A stretch of DNA of 64,000 nt from Amaranthus tricolor (GCF_026212465.1 NC_080051.1:19183905-19247904), one strand, 5' to 3'; positions 13,663-29,125 are shown, numbered from the stretch's first letter. Numbers and translations: made by a program. Notes: a model not told the origin generated them from the letters alone.

Positions 13663-13881
13663 TGTAACAATTCGTCACCTGTGGCCCACTCGTGTAGACA
13701 GGGGACACCCTTGGGCTAAGGCCCACAAACCCACGAGTCAAGAGTATTGACTTGGTGAGGTTCATTGTTTTCCAAAACCATATGGTAGTAGGAGGATTAG
13801 CTCACCTAATTTATATGTAATTCTACAACCCACTATTTTATCAATGTGAGATCTTGTCTCTTATGTGAAGTATTTCTAACA
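13663..13881 (-). mobile_element. small LTR-like repeat (family B, copy 1)
   Basis: On the minus strand it starts TGTTAGAAATACTTCACATA and ends GAATTGTTACA. A diverged copy lies at 15986-16232 on the plus strand and shares TGTTGGAAATACTTCACGTG, ATAGTGGGTTGTAGA, CATATGGTTTTGG, GTGGGTTTGTGGGCC and the GAATTGTcACA end. TG...CA ends and a ~220-bp size suggest a TRIM-type solo LTR. No target duplication could be confirmed. Confidence 0.5.
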
Positions 13882-15128
13882 TAACTCACCAACAAGTCTA
13901 TTTATAATGGGTAGTTTACCCACTAAGTCAACTAAGTTTTTCTTTTCATTCATATATGAATATTATTAAGAGGACAATATCGGTTCAAAATGTAATTTTT
14001 TAAACTTTTTTAATTTTATAATTTATAAGTATAGTGTAGGCAAAAGAAAGACAAGTGTTAAATAACCTCGCTTGAGAAAAGCAGTATTTATATAATTGAA
14101 ATAAAACTCAAATATCTAATATGCAATCTTTAACTACAACTTGTAAGCTAGATGATCCAAGAGGGAGGATTTAGTGTCTTATTAAAACTAAAATCTACGA
14201 CATTTTACTATTTTAACAATTAAAGTTTGACACATACATGTTGTAAAATGTAAACTTGACCTTTTTAAAAGTTATAAACTTTTCAACATCTAATTTCTAT
14301 ATTTAACTACTCCCACTTTAGGGATGAAGGCAAAGAAATTATCAAACATCTTTTCTAGACGAAGTTATGACTTATGCCAACGTTAATACACAAGTAAATA
14401 TTTGTCCCACTAAATTTACCTCAGTTTCTATTTTAAATCATCCCAATCAATTTACATATTCTTTATTTTTAGATATACCTTCACCTCTTTTACTTTAATC
14501 CACTATATATCTATATTTACTTTCTTAATATCTGTGCTGAAAGGCGTAGGCAACCAAACAAGGACTAGAAGTGGTAACACATGTACAAACCAAAAGAAAA
14601 CTCTAAACTGATTAATTAATTGTATCAAGAGTTACTATTGTTGTTTAAAAAGTAAAGTATTCTCTTTTCGCCTTCTAATATAGAACAAACACATAAATAA
14701 CAAATAACCACTTTAACAATACTCTGAATAGCGATTTTTTTTTTAAACAATTACAAGTTACACTTCTCTCAAAAAGCATAGGCTGGCAATAGGCATCATT
14801 TACCCACCAAATATAGTAATGATAGTAAAAAGAACAAAAGAATCAAACAATATGCTTTTATTAGATAAAAGAACACATTTTCCCGCAACAGGCTACGAGA
14901 TATGGCTAAATAGCCAACAACAAAAAACCTCTTTATCTCACTTATATACAAAATCTCACACCTTTGATCAAACCTCTAAAATTTACTCAACAGTAATTCC
15001 TGTTCTCAAAGATCTGTTTGAGACTAGGCTTTTATACTGTATAATCTCATCTACACTATGAATATGGCCTTGAAATAAAAGCCATAACCATGCACAAGAT
15101 AACTTCACTCTAACCTTATATACTTATA
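13882..15128. other. intergenic DNA 3' of the receptor-like kinase
   Basis: AT-rich with no supported gene. The last ~100 bases should contain the 3' UTR and polyadenylation region of the minus-strand kinase gene; AATAAA-like words are too frequent here to choose one. Confidence 0.4.
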
Positions 15129-18100
15129 TTAGTTTCCATCCATGGACATGACTTCGAGCTCCGCCCACCAAAGAGGAGATATCTTCGGGATTGCCCCATC
15201 TGGCCCCATCCCTGTTATCTCTCTTAAACGGGCAGCGATGTTTTTCAAAGTCGGTCTTACTTGTGGATCAGGATGAGCACAATCTTTTACGATGTGAAAG
15301 ATTCTTTGAAGCTCGTCAATTCCGTATGAACTCAATGTTGGATCTATCATATCTTGTGGTAAGAAATCGTTGTCCAGGCACTCATTGACCCAGTCAGCTA
15401 TACAATTATCCTCTGTGTGCGGCATCCTGCCGGTAATTATCTCTAACAAAACAAGCCCGAAATTGTACACATTGCTCTCTATATCGGTTAGTGTTGCCTC
15501 CAATAGATGCTTGGAAGGCGATCTCATCTTTGATCGATCTTTAGAGCCAGTTCCTTGAGTCCAGAAACTGAAATCCGAAATTTTGGCTGCATAATCTTCA
15601 GCAAGATATATGGATGAAGACTGCAAGTCTCGGTGAGGTATGGATGGTTTCAGCTGGTGCATATGTTCAAGACAGTATGCCATACCCATGACTACACGTA
15701 AGCGCATTCTCCAGTCCAAGCGTTCAGCTTCTTTTACTGCAGATTTTAGTCGCTTGTGTTGAGAGAAAACAAATAGATGTGCATAAATGCAATGATTATT
15801 TAACAGATTTTCAAATGGTATACTCACTGTGAAGATGTTCGAAGAGAGTTCCGTTTGGTGCATATTCAAAAACCATCATTCTAGTAAACGGCTTATTCTC
15901 TTCACAATATCCGATAAGATTCACAAAATTCTTGTGGTTCACTTTCGACAAAGTTTCAATCTGTTGACAGCACAGATGTTAGATTTGTTGGAAATACTTC
16001 ACGTGTGAGGAAGATCCCACGTCACTAAAATAGTGGGTTGTAGACTTTTATATAATGCTTGCTGTGTAATCCTCTTAATACAATATGGTTTTGGGAAAGG
16101 GTAAACCTCATCAAGTGTGTATGCAAGTCAAACGTTCATTATCCGTGGGTTTGTGGGCCCGAGCCTATAGGTGCCCCGTGGGAGTATCCGCACGAGTGGG
16201 CCCATGGGGTGATTGTGCGAAGAATTGTCACAACCTAACAAGGTTCACCGAAACGACTATAGACAGCAATAAGCTATTTGATTAGTGAACATTACAAGTA
16301 CCTTTTTCCTAAATTGCGATTCCAGGTTTCTCGACCATTCCTTGGAAGACGTCACTGAACTTTCAACAACAGCTATCTCAATTCCACTAGAAAGAGTACC
16401 TTTGTAAACAGTTCCATCGTTTAACGAGCCAATTATGTTACTGAAATCTTCACAAGCTGATTCAAGTTCTGCTCTCTTAAGCTTTGGTACACCTGGAGTC
16501 CAATTATATCGAATAAAACATCACTGAAATATAAAGGCGAGCATTTGATTCATAAGTGATGACCAACTAAAGTTGTACCTGAGACAAATGCTCTTTGAAG
16601 TTGTCCACTTAGCCCGGTGGCCCAAGGTTTCACAGTACCCACCTTACTACATCTGAAGAAGATAAAAGCGACAACTGAAATAATAAAAGCAGACGCTCCA
16701 CCAAATACGGCCCCAATAATAGCCTTATGATGGTTGCGGCTGGCGTTTCTAGTTAAAGGAGAAGGTGCTGATGGAATCCGAGCAGCCTGAGCTGCTGGAG
16801 ACTCGGAAACGACAGGCGGTTTTGTTAAGGGAAAAGGGGAATCTGGAGTCACAGAAGGAGCAGGTGCATAAAATGATGATGAAGGAGATGGAGACGGAGA
16901 CAGTAATGAGAAAGGAGAAGGCGATGGAGATGAACGGATGCGAAAATGAGATGGAGATGGCGCTGGTGCATGTGGCGGTGAACTAGCTTTTGCTCGATTC
17001 GATCCCTTTTTTCTGTTTCCTCCCCTACTTTGGAGGAATCTAAATGGATTTGGGAAACTCTGCAGCAAACTCCTACCAACGAACTTATCGGGCTGGCTAG
17101 CATACCTGATAGAGAAGCAATGTTGGTTATAAAGAGTAACAAAATGCCCCAAACCCTAAAGAAAAGAAAGCATGTCCTGTTATGCCCTTTTTTGTTAACA
17201 CATGTAGGGAAAACACAGAAAGAAACATCGCAAAACAACACATTAAGAAACAACTATAAGCTTAAGCCGAGTTAACAAGGTCAGTTAGAAAGTAATCTAG
17301 GTAGATTAAGGACAAAGTCCGTTAAATTGATTCTCACCGAGGAAGAGATTTACTGTGACATCTTGCCTCAGCATCAACACCACGCAGTTCATTCTCATCC
17401 ATTTGATGTTCAGATAGCATTTGAAGTTGCTTAAGCTCCGGAGACAAGCTATCAAGGTGCTCATTATTATCCAATAGACTGCAGCATATGCAAAAGAGAG
17501 GAAATAAACTGATCATATAAGGTTCCTAAAGAGAAATTTTTAAAAGGAAAAACAGTTAATCATCATATGAAATGTAAGAGGATCTACTCACAGAATCGAC
17601 AGCGAGAAGTTATTCCCAAGGTTATAAGGGAGTGCTCCGCTAAAATTGTTGTAACCCAAGTCTAGCACTTCCAATGCTTTGAGGTCGGCTATGTCCCTTG
17701 GAATGAAGCCATTAAAGGAATTGTTTCGCAATATGCTGAATATAAAAATTAGAAAAAGAATAAGCAATTCACTAAATCTAACAAAACAATCACTAATCAC
17801 TCGTTTGGTTGTCGGTAATAAATGGTGGTAATGGAAATTTAAGAACAGAAAACTTTGTTATGATCAAAGTTACCTTACCATGTCATGGAATGACATGATA
17901 CAATTCTTAAAATTTAGATTACAAATCATTCTCACTATTACCATCCAGTACCAACAACTAAATGGGATGTAAGAAAATTAGCCAAGCCATATAAAAATCT
18001 AAATAATTAAACAAAGAGGCTAAAGTATTTACATTGATTTTAAATGAGATAGTTGCCCAAGTTCAGGTGCTAGAATCCCTCCAAGACACAAATCTTTCAA

Positions 18101-19077
18101 GTTCCTGTAAGTCCAAAATCACTTGGGAATAAGATTCATCAAAGTTAAGGAAGAAACTGAAAGTAAGTAGTAAAGTAAAATTTGCAAGGATTATTCATAA
18201 ATACTTAAGACACACAAAAATACAATTAAGTTCTATAATATCACTCCACAAAAATACAAATATTTCTATAATATCACTCTACAAAAATACAAATAAATTC
18301 TATAATATCACTCCATAGAAGTACAAATAAATTCTATAATGTCACTCCACAAAAATACAAATAAATTCTATAATATCACTCCACAAAAAATTAAAATCAC
18401 TAAAAATGATAGCAATATCTTAGGTAAAATTTTGAGAATCAACTATGAAAAAATTCCATTTGAAACCAGTATGAAAAACAGATTAATAGCACAAATTAGA
18501 AATCACTAAAGCATTTATGAAACTACAGACAATACCCATCAAAAAATTTGGAAAACAATCAATCAAAAATACAAGAGACCCAAACATGAATATTATTTAA
18601 GAATATATATTCAGCATCAAGAAAACAATTTCAGAACACTCAGAGAACATTACTGTTTGCCAGTATATTAAATTTAATTAAGAGCATAAAAAGGACTAAA
18701 ATGAGGAACATACAGCACAACAACATTGCCATCAGAGCAATGAACTCCAAACCATAAACAATGATCTAAAATACCATCTTCAACATTCCAATTTGATAGG
18801 GCATTGAAGGGATCTTGTACCACCATTTCTTTGAACTTCAATAAAGCCATCCCTGTTAAAATTGTATCAGAATTATTATTCTTACCCATTAATTTTGCAT
18901 AATTACCCAAAAACATTAAAGCTTTACATAATCAAATTAATTTATTTTACCTTCAGAATTTAGGGATGAACAAGGTAGAAGTAGGTGTATAACAAAAAAC
19001 AGGAACAATTGAAAGGAGAGTAAAATGGACAATTTAATCTTCCTTCCATCTAATACCCACAACTTATTTCTCATCAT
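15129..19077 (-). CDS. LRR receptor-like (pseudo)kinase, MRH1/MDIS1-like, nine exons
   Basis: Exons, 5' to 3' on the minus strand, are 19077-18951, 18852-18714, 18104-18033, 17735-17592, 17478-17338, 17105-16579, 16492-16302, 15960-15828 and 15736-15129. All junctions are GT-AG and all phases agree, giving 693 aa plus stop. The start is the first ATG after an in-frame stop. Order: signal peptide (residues ~15-38), LRR N-cap (ALLKFKEM...WFGVHC), about four LRRs (one is a 72-bp exon), Ser/Pro-rich stretch (~250-320), membrane helix (~336-359), kinase-like domain (~385-660), and the end WWAELEVMSMDGN. This layout and tail match the Arabidopsis MRH1 / MALE DISCOVERER receptor family, plasma-membrane proteins linked to root-hair and pollen-tube signalling. 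The kinase looks impaired: EIAVVESS in place of the VAIK lysine, HRDLQSSS without the usual Asn, and DFS instead of DFG. Confidence 0.9.
15986..16232 (+). mobile_element. small LTR-like repeat (family B, copy 2) in an RLK intron
   Basis: It starts TGTTGGAAATACTTC and ends GAATTGTCACA. It is homologous along its length to 13663-13881 in inverted orientation. It sits inside the intron between exons 7 and 8 (15961-16301) without touching the splice sites, so the gene should tolerate it. Confidence 0.5.
17800..17970. repeat. MITE relic in an RLK intron (CGTTTGGTTG ends)
   Basis: The segment begins CGTTTGGTTGTCGGTAATAA and ends TACCAACAACTAAATGGG, an imperfect inverted repeat. It resembles the element at 51454-51780 (CCGTTTGGTTAATGGTAC...). 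It lies in the intron upstream of RLK exon 4. Confidence 0.5.
18216..18392. repeat. 34-bp minisatellite in an RLK intron, about 5 copies
   Basis: The unit holds TTCTATAATATCACTCCACA followed by an A-rich stretch ending ATACAAATAAA. Copies differ by a few bases. It lies in the intron between RLK exons 2 and 3. Confidence 0.85.
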
Positions 19078-19241
19078 CAATCACTTGAACATCAAAAACT
19101 CTGTTTAAATTTGAATTTGTTATAATCCCGATAAGCTACAGCAGTCCAAAAGATGTACCAAACTTCAGTCTTAAACCAGTAGAAATGTAGAGAACAGATC
19201 TTTGAGCTGTACACCAAATTACTTAAAAGTTGAAGCAGAGA

Positions 19242-19289
19242 TTACACAGAAAAAATGAACATGCAGAAAGAGGATTTTAGGAGTAACAT
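19242..19289 (-). other. possible upstream ORF in the RLK leader
   Basis: A 15-codon frame (starting MLLLKSSFCM) opens at 19289 and closes at 19242, about 165 bases before the RLK start and inside a CT-rich stretch that looks like a 5' leader. It would matter only if transcription begins upstream of it, which is not shown. Confidence 0.25.
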
Positions 19290-19399
19290 GGGGGTTAAGG
19301 AGAAGAGAGAGACTCAGAAGAAGAAACGCGTTCAACAATCTAACAAGAAAAGAGGGAAGCTATAATTTGACTAGTTATATTAGTCGTATTTGTATTTGT

Positions 19400-22317
19400 T
19401 AGTAATTTCATTTTATTTAGAAGGTGATGTCATGGAATGTTCATTTGGGTAATCAATTTGATTTCGAATTAGATATTTTAAATTGGCTTGAAAATATAAG
19501 TTATATGTTAAATTTTACATAATTTTAAATTTATTTTGAAGTCCGATCAAAGTTAGATTCAGTTATAAAATCGGATAAATATTATGTCGTCGAGCTTATT
19601 TTTGAATATAGTAAATAGAAATGATTCTTTAAGGAAAATACAAGTAGGAGTATATAAATTTTGAATTTTTTTTTGATGGTATAAATTTGATTTTGAGTTG
19701 GTGGGTCAAGTGGTAATTATGAAGAAAAAATAAATAAACCGTTTCACAGTTTTAAAAAGGGAAGAAACTTATAGGAAAGTTAACCCCACTGTTCTCGTTG
19801 CCTTATTTTGTACTCTATTGTGATTGGTGTAGAAGATCTTGTTGGTGACAAAAAAACTTGCTATGAAATTGACTTAATTGTAATGTTTAACAAATTAATA
19901 AAATTTAATTTTAGATTTTATCAATTTCATAATTATTTAAAAGTAGTTAAAGTTAAAAATTTAAAAATTAATTTTTATTTTCAAATTCTTTATTTATAAT
20001 TTTATGATTAAAATCTATATTTTAAAATTATTACTTGTTTTCGGACATAACTTAATTATAATTAAGAACATATGAATGAAATGAGAAAGGAGAATGAGTT
20101 TATTGAAGGCATTGAGAGAGAGGATGAAGAATTAGTGTCAAAATGAGAAATAAGTATGGTTAATATATTTTGACTTACTAGATTGTCTCCTATAATCAAG
20201 GAAAGTATTGTGTCACTTCCTTATATAAATAAACCATTTGTATATTCATAGTTTTACGGTGATTTGTTTCCTTTGTTAGCTTATTGTTTATATCTATATA
20301 TATATTCTGTATATTTTTCATCAATGAAAACAAGTTCTTCATATCCTCATACCCCCTCCATCTTAAAAATGAATGTCTCCAGCATGGATGATTATGGATT
20401 GAGTCAGAATTTGCGTTGGGTTCAATCAAATCTGAATCAAGACTCAAATATTTTTGGTGGAACTATATTCAAATTGAATTTTACGGTTTGAAATACTTGG
20501 ATCCCGACCCAAATCCAGTATATCCCGCTCATAGAAAACTATGGATAAGGATTGGGGAGGAAAGGACGGCGGCAACTCATACCCATGGAGTAGAGCACGG
20601 CCAAAGATCTAGAGTCCTAAACGAATGCTAAAATAAACTTTAATTAGATTATTTATACTTAAACTTATTTACATTTTGAATGTTTCATTTAAAATGGGTA
20701 TAGGTTGTATAAATGTATATAAGTCTAAATTATGTCCAAATAAATATAGGATTAGGTTTCGAACAAATTTTAAATTGATTTTACGTGTAATAGGTCAGGT
20801 TTAGATCAGGTCTGGCGGGTCTAAGATGGGTCTAGTAGTTTGACTCTCAAATGGGTGTAGAAAGAATGTTTAGATTGGGTTTGAGTATAGACCTTAGATC
20901 TAGTCCCATAATGCATTTATACTTTTAGTATTCAAACACAAATCAGTTGGGTCTCTAAAAATTAGACTCAAACCCTAAAATAAGGGGCAACTCCAATAGG
21001 ATCTTCTCATGAACATCCCTATCACTATCCATTTGTAGGCAAAAAGCAAGCTGTTATTTAGCTATACTCTTATCTAATAGTGTCTCTCAGGGTTGCTAAT
21101 CCTGATGATATGTTTTTGTCATGTGGTTAAAGATTCCCAAGGAAAATAAGTGAAAAGAACAATTAATTTTCTTGTAATGAGAATTAAACTCCTATCAAAA
21201 AAATAGAAGAGAAAGTCGGGGCTTAAGATTTAATTTGTGCTTGAGTTTGAACTTCTACCAATTAAGCTTAGCCTTTAAGTGTCTACGAAGCTTAGCATTT
21301 AGGTGGTGTCACACTTAATAAGAGGCTTTACTCAATGAGGAGACATATGGTGCTAGGTATGTGAGGGTAATGTGCGCAAGGAACACACACTTTGAATTTA
21401 AAATGTCACTTTAACGATCCTAAAACACCATATTCAGCAAGAAAGTTTGATGATTTGTGGCTTTTAAAACTTTAAAATTTATATTTTTTTTTAAAAAATT
21501 ACTTAACGTTATTAATAGGTCACATTTTAACATTTCAAACGACTATTCAACCTTTTATTAAAATTCACTTTACTTTCTTCTTTTAACTCCCTCCTTTTTT
21601 TTATCCTAACTTAATCCTCGATTTTGTTTGTTTTTACATGAAATTGAGCATGAGATATACCCTCGCACGATATCATATATGCAAGTATAGAGTGTATTGA
21701 GAGTTTGTTGAATATAAATAATATTATAAGCCATTTCAATGGGAATCTCTGAATTGCAACTTAACAAATTAATAATATCTCAAGTTTAATCATTGTGTGG
21801 AAATCTTCATATTAAATTTTCTTAAAAGAGGACAAGTTCAAGTGATGAACTCAAATTCAATCACACAAATTTAACTTTAATCAAACAATTTCATATTTAT
21901 TTTTCGAAAAGGTTCTTTATCAAAAAAAATTAAATTAAAATTTTGAAAAAAAAAATAAAATTTATTAGAGGAGCGCCTAACTAGTCTTAATAAAAATAAT
22001 CGACAATGAAATACAAATCTTTGAAACAAAACAAATCTTTGTGTAATAAAAATCTTCAACCATGAAAAAGGAATAATGGGATTTAATCAATTTATAGTTG
22101 CCTATCTATTAGGAAAAGTCTTGGTTATTTTCCCACCTATGTTCCATTTTTTTTTTGTTTTACTCTCCATTCTAGGTCTAACGATATTTGCGTGAATGTG
22201 TTTAAAATATATCTAACCATTTAATATTTATAAAACCTTATAATTAAATTCGACTTTAAAATAAATTTAAATTTCTGTAAAAACTAACCATTCTACTTAA
22301 ATTTATGAGCGTCAATT
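19400..22317. other. AT-rich intergenic DNA, nothing firm recognised
   Basis: No supported gene. A tRNA-like word on the minus strand (TAAGCTTAATTGGTAGAAGT, near 21260) could be a SINE A-box remnant but has no clear partner box. Confidence 0.5.
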
Positions 22318-22379
22318 ATATTGAAAAAAAATTTAGGGCGAACTATTCCTACCCTAGGAAGGTTTCACCATCATTTTGG

Positions 22380-22592
22380 CTAACTTATTTATTTATACTC
22401 ACATGTGTTGTAAGTTGCAGGCTTTCAGATAGCTAAACTTTCTCTGAAGTTTTTTCTTGAGCGGAGAGACTCTTTGGTTATTGCAATCTCTTTTATGGGT
22501 ATGAGTTGCCGTCTTTTTTCCCTCCCTAAACCCTAACCATAGTTTCTATGAGCTGGATATACTGTGTATGATGATGATGATTTTTTTATACT
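22380..22592 (+). repeat. LINE 3' tail-like fragment ending in a (GAT)n tract
   Basis: The text TTGAGCGGAGAGACTCTTTG, then TGGGTATGAGTTGCCGTC, a CCCTCCCTAAACCC block and a terminal TGTATGATGATGATGA closely follows the order of the 3' end of RTE-type plant LINEs (GAGCCGAGGGTCT, GGTAAGGTCTGCGT, CCCTCCCCAGACCC, then a trinucleotide tail). The assignment is from memory of that consensus. Confidence 0.5.
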
Positions 22593-25175
<2,583 letters not shown>

Positions 25176-25432
25176 CTCTCTCCATTCTTTTTGTTTGTCC
25201 ACTTTACCTTTTACATGTATTTTTTTAGCAAATTTTAAGCCTTAATATCTCTAAGTACGCATCATAAAAACATTATAAAAATCTTATATTAAAAAACTTT
25301 ACATCAAGACAAATCTAACAAGATTTCACATGAATATATTTTATCTTTAGTATATATTTCAAAAATCTAATTTAAATTTTTCTCTCGTAAAATGGACAAA
25401 CTTAAAATGAACAAATAAAAGAAATGAGGGAG
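25176..25432. mobile_element. Stowaway-like MITE
   Basis: The left end is CTCTCTCCATTCTTTTTGTT and the right end, reverse-complemented, is CTCCCTCATTTCTTTTATTT, each abutting TA. CTCCCTCCGTT-like TIRs with a TA duplication are the mark of Stowaway (Tc1/mariner) MITEs. The arms match further in through TTTGTCCA. There is no coding capacity. Confidence 0.75.
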
Positions 25433-26272
25433 TATAATATATGATGGTATTATACTATTATATGACATACATCATATGATGTGATCACACTCTTTAAAAA
25501 TTAAAATACTTGGAGCTTGCTTTCTTAAATCAATTGAAATTGAATTGTAAATTTACCTAAATTAAATATATTGAACATAACAATGTGTATTAATTCTTTA
25601 TATGATTAAATAGACAATTTGATAGAACTTATTCAAGTATATTTACCCATTCCAAAATGAAAATTAGTTGTATTACAAGTAAAACATTACATCATATAAT
25701 TAAAGAAATTAAGTATCGTTAAATTGAATATAGAAAAATAAGACATTTTATATTTATACCGCGATTAATATACCGTATACGGAGCATAACCTAAACAGTT
25801 AAAAATATATTTTCTAAAACTAAAAGATACCGCAAAATTTTGTTTGCTTTTGATAGTTGTAATAATGTTTCCTAATTGTTTAGAGATCTAGTGCCTTGAC
25901 ATTATTATATTATGTACTTGGACCTACTCACATTATACTCCATAACATGCACATGTATGTTATAGATCCAATTATATGTACGTATATTTACGTTTGCGTC
26001 CCACTTTGTGGCCTATTGCATGTGAAAGTTCCTTGAAATCCAGGTTTCCTTAAGCCTTTTCAATTAATACATTTTGTTACGCATCCGTATTCATAGAGTC
26101 CCATGATAGGGTGTTAAAAATATCATATTTGAATCATTCAATTTGAAATTTGGATTAAATTATCTAGTTTAAAAACCCGTTTAGATCGAAATGTTTTGTA
26201 TTCAAAGTTAATAAAATAAGCATGTCAGTAGAATTAGATATCTAATTTTCTAGAAGTAATATTTTATTTTAA
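25433..26272. other. AT-rich intergenic DNA, nothing recognised
   Basis: No supported feature. Confidence 0.5.
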
Positions 26273-26295
26273 ATATATATATATGTGTGTGTGTG

Positions 26296-26366
<71 letters not shown>
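26273..26366. repeat. compound (TA)/(TG)/(AC)/(TA) microsatellite
   Basis: TA, TG, TA, AC and TA tracts follow one another and run directly into the left end of a solo LTR. The LTR's target duplication TATAT was copied from this tract. Confidence 0.95.
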
Positions 26367-26370
<4 letters not shown>

Positions 26371-27183
26371 ATGATTGGTTTGACTTGAGTGCACATTTGG
26401 TATGTGCATTCATGGTGACTCTTGGGATGAAATCCCATAAGTATGTCATGAATGGGTGTATTAAGATAAGTCTTGATGATTGTGGTTTATGATGATGATT
26501 AAAGTATGGATTAATGAGGTAATGAAGTATGAGTTAATCATGGGAGTTATGAGACCTAAATGAAGAAGTTCAAAGGTTTAAGATGCTCTACTATGCAAGT
26601 CGAGCAATACTGTCAGAAGCCCTCTGAAGTGTCGCTCGACCGAGCGAGCTTCAGAATGGGTCGAGCGAGCAGACAGAATGCAACCAGAAACTTCCTGTAG
26701 TCCGCTCGACCGAGCAAGCCTCTACTTTGGTCGAGCGATGTCTCTGATGCTCCTAAGATGTTGTTTTTGACTCTTCAAGTTCTTAGGAATGTTTCATTAT
26801 CATTTATTCATAGCTTTAATATACTTAATGTTACTTAGTGTAATCTCTCTTATAAATAGAGAGCTCTCATTGTAATGATCCACATCCACAAAATACACCC
26901 CAAGCCAAACACTAGCCTATATCTCTTCTCTATTGTAATTCTCCATATTTGAGAGTTCTTTGAACTCCTTTTGATAATATAAGAGATGCTACACACCGGA
27001 GGACGTAGCCTTAGTTGGGTGAACCTCGTTAAATCTTTGTGTTGTTTTATTGCTTTACTTTCTCCTACAAACATTGATATCATTGATAGCGTAATTTATT
27101 TGTCACTAAACATCATACATTCGATCTTGGCAATATTGAAGTTTGAAACACATTGTCCGAACTCTAATACATCATCGTTTTCA
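26367..27183 (+). mobile_element. solo LTR (family A, copy 2)
   Basis: It starts TGTTATGATTGG and ends CGTTTTCA, flanked by TATAT on both sides (26362-26366 and 27184-27188). It is the inverted counterpart of 696-1504. TTATAAATAGAGAGCTCTC near 26853-26870 is a plausible TATA box and promoter of the LTR. The upstream half holds GC-rich palindromic words such as GTCGCTCGACCGAGCGAGC. The target duplication is low-complexity, so its support is weaker than for copy 1, but the homology fixes both ends. Confidence 0.85.
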
Positions 27184-27188
27184 TATAT

Positions 27189-27815
27189 AATTAAAAAGTT
27201 TTGTTTGGGTTATTCAATTTTACTAATATGTACAATTTTCAACTATAACTAAGTTGCATAAGTAAATTAATGTTAATTAATTTAGACTTTTTAAAAATCC
27301 AACCATATTCTCAAAATGATTTGTGTTCAAGTTAATACATATAAGCATGATTAAAGAAAGAAAGCGAAGTAAGCTTAAATATTTATGTCTATAAAAAAGT
27401 AATTTTTTAGAAAATAAGCCAAAAGAAATATAAAAATTTTAAAATTAGATATCCGATATACGATCCGGATTAAATCGGATATTCAATTTTTCATACTGCA
27501 ACTGAATCATGATTTTAAGTATCCAAAAACCGAATATCCGAATTTCTGTATCTGAATCGATCTGGTATTCAGATTTAAAACAACTTTATTCATAGGTGCA
27601 TAGTAAGATTTGAGGGAGCAAAAAATTTATACCAACTTATTTAAATGACTATTTGAGAAACTTAGGGTTCGAATAATCGGAGATAGAGTTAGGGATTTTA
27701 AGTGTTTGAGAAAATTAAAAAAAAATTATATTAACATCATCAAAAAAATGACTCGAGTTTGAGATATTCGAGCATTTTTTTATGTTGACAGAATGACAGG
27801 TGACAGCTAGCTAAG
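27189..27815. other. AT-rich DNA with GATATCCG-type words
   Basis: Around 27450-27560, GATATCCGATATACGATCCG and CCGAATATCCGAAT words cluster, like the subterminal repeats of the hAT elements elsewhere here, but no element ends could be placed. Confidence 0.35.
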
Positions 27816-28086
27816 ACTCACTACTACAACTCGTTACTTGTGTCACAGTTGCAATCGTAGTATAAGTAAGAATTTCCCATGACTATGATGTTCAGCCACG
27901 AGAATTTAAGTTAGAAACTAACGTGCACAAGTGATCGTGGCTAGATTGCTGCCACGGGAAAATTATGATTGTGGCATAAACTTTTTTTTTTTTTTTTTTT
28001 TTGCGACGGTAGATCCCATGGCTAATTATATTCTTTTGTCACAAGCATAACCACTAGATTCATTTACATAATTAGACTCGTAAATA

Positions 28087-28188
28087 GGGAAATTCAATTA
28101 GTAGTATGGATTTAATGTTAACAATCAGTAACATTCCTCCCAGGGAAATTCAATTAGTAGTATGGATTTAATGTTAACAATCAATAGC
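28087..28188. repeat. tandem duplication, 55-bp spacing
   Basis: The ~47-base word beginning GGGAAATTCAATTAGTAGTA occurs at 28087 and again at 28142 with two or three differences. Confidence 0.9.
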
Positions 28189-28204
28189 ATTTCTTCCATA
28201 TAAA

Positions 28205-28275
28205 TGCCTTGGGTAGGATTTAAACCCAAGACTTTCAGGTTGGTACACCAATATTCTAACCACTAGGCTATCTGT
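28205..28275 (-). repeat. tRNA-like SINE head
   Basis: On the minus strand TAGCCTAGTGG (28270-28260) fits a Pol III A box and GGTTTAAATCC (28226-28216) fits a degenerate B box, with tRNA-like spacing. No body or tail could be delimited, so it is only the recognisable head of a SINE or tRNA-derived repeat. Confidence 0.4.
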
Positions 28276-28336
28276 TATTTAGTGATAATCTAAGTAATGT
28301 TAATATACTTACAACATAACAGTCTTACCACTTAGT

Positions 28337-28383
<47 letters not shown>
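28337..28383. repeat. (ATT)n microsatellite
   Basis: About 15 units of TTA/ATT. Confidence 0.95.
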
Positions 28384-28385
<2 letters not shown>

Positions 28386-28419
28386 ATGTAGTACGTCGTA
28401 ATTAATTGTCTTAGTGTGG

Positions 28420-29125
28420 TATAAGTATGTTAGTAGTAATAGTGTATCATTAGTAAGTTGTATTAGTATATAATTAGTCATTAATGTAGAATTAATATAT
28501 TATTACTGGTATTATTGTATTATTAGTTGCATCAATATATTATTACTCGTATTAGTGTATTATTAGCATATTATTAGTTGTATTAATTAGTATATTACTA
28601 TATTATTATTCGTATTATATATTATTAGTTGCATTTGTAAATTATTACTTGTATTAGTGTATTATTAGTCGTATTAGTGTACTGTTAGTATAATATCAGT
28701 TGTATTAGTGTATAATTAATCGGGTTAATGTAGTAATAGTACATAATTAGTCGTATTGGTATTGAAATTATACATCTCAATTATAATTATAAACCAATAA
28801 TAGTGTAAGATACTAATCTAAGTTTTTAAATTTCTTCAAATTGTAATTATTCGTAGTGTAATATTACTCGTACTAGTGCATTATTAGTATATTATTAGTT
28901 ATATTAGTATATTATTAGTCGCGTTGGTGCATTATTATCATTCTTAGTCGTATTAGTGTATCATTAGTGTATTATTACTCGTATTGGTGCATTATTAGTC
29001 GTATTAATTATTGTATTATCAGTCGTATTAAGCTATTAGTGTAGTATTGGTATGGAATTAGTTTTATTAGTGTATTATTATTAGTCGTATTATTATTAGT
29101 CGTATTAGTTTAGTACTAGTGTATA
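28420..29125. repeat. degenerate array of TATTAGTCGTATTAGTGTAT-type words
   Basis: For about 700 bases, variants of GTATTAGTGTATTATTAGTC recur at intervals of roughly 20-30 bases with no strict period. It looks like an old, eroded satellite or microsatellite expansion inside the CACTA-like region. Confidence 0.7.
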
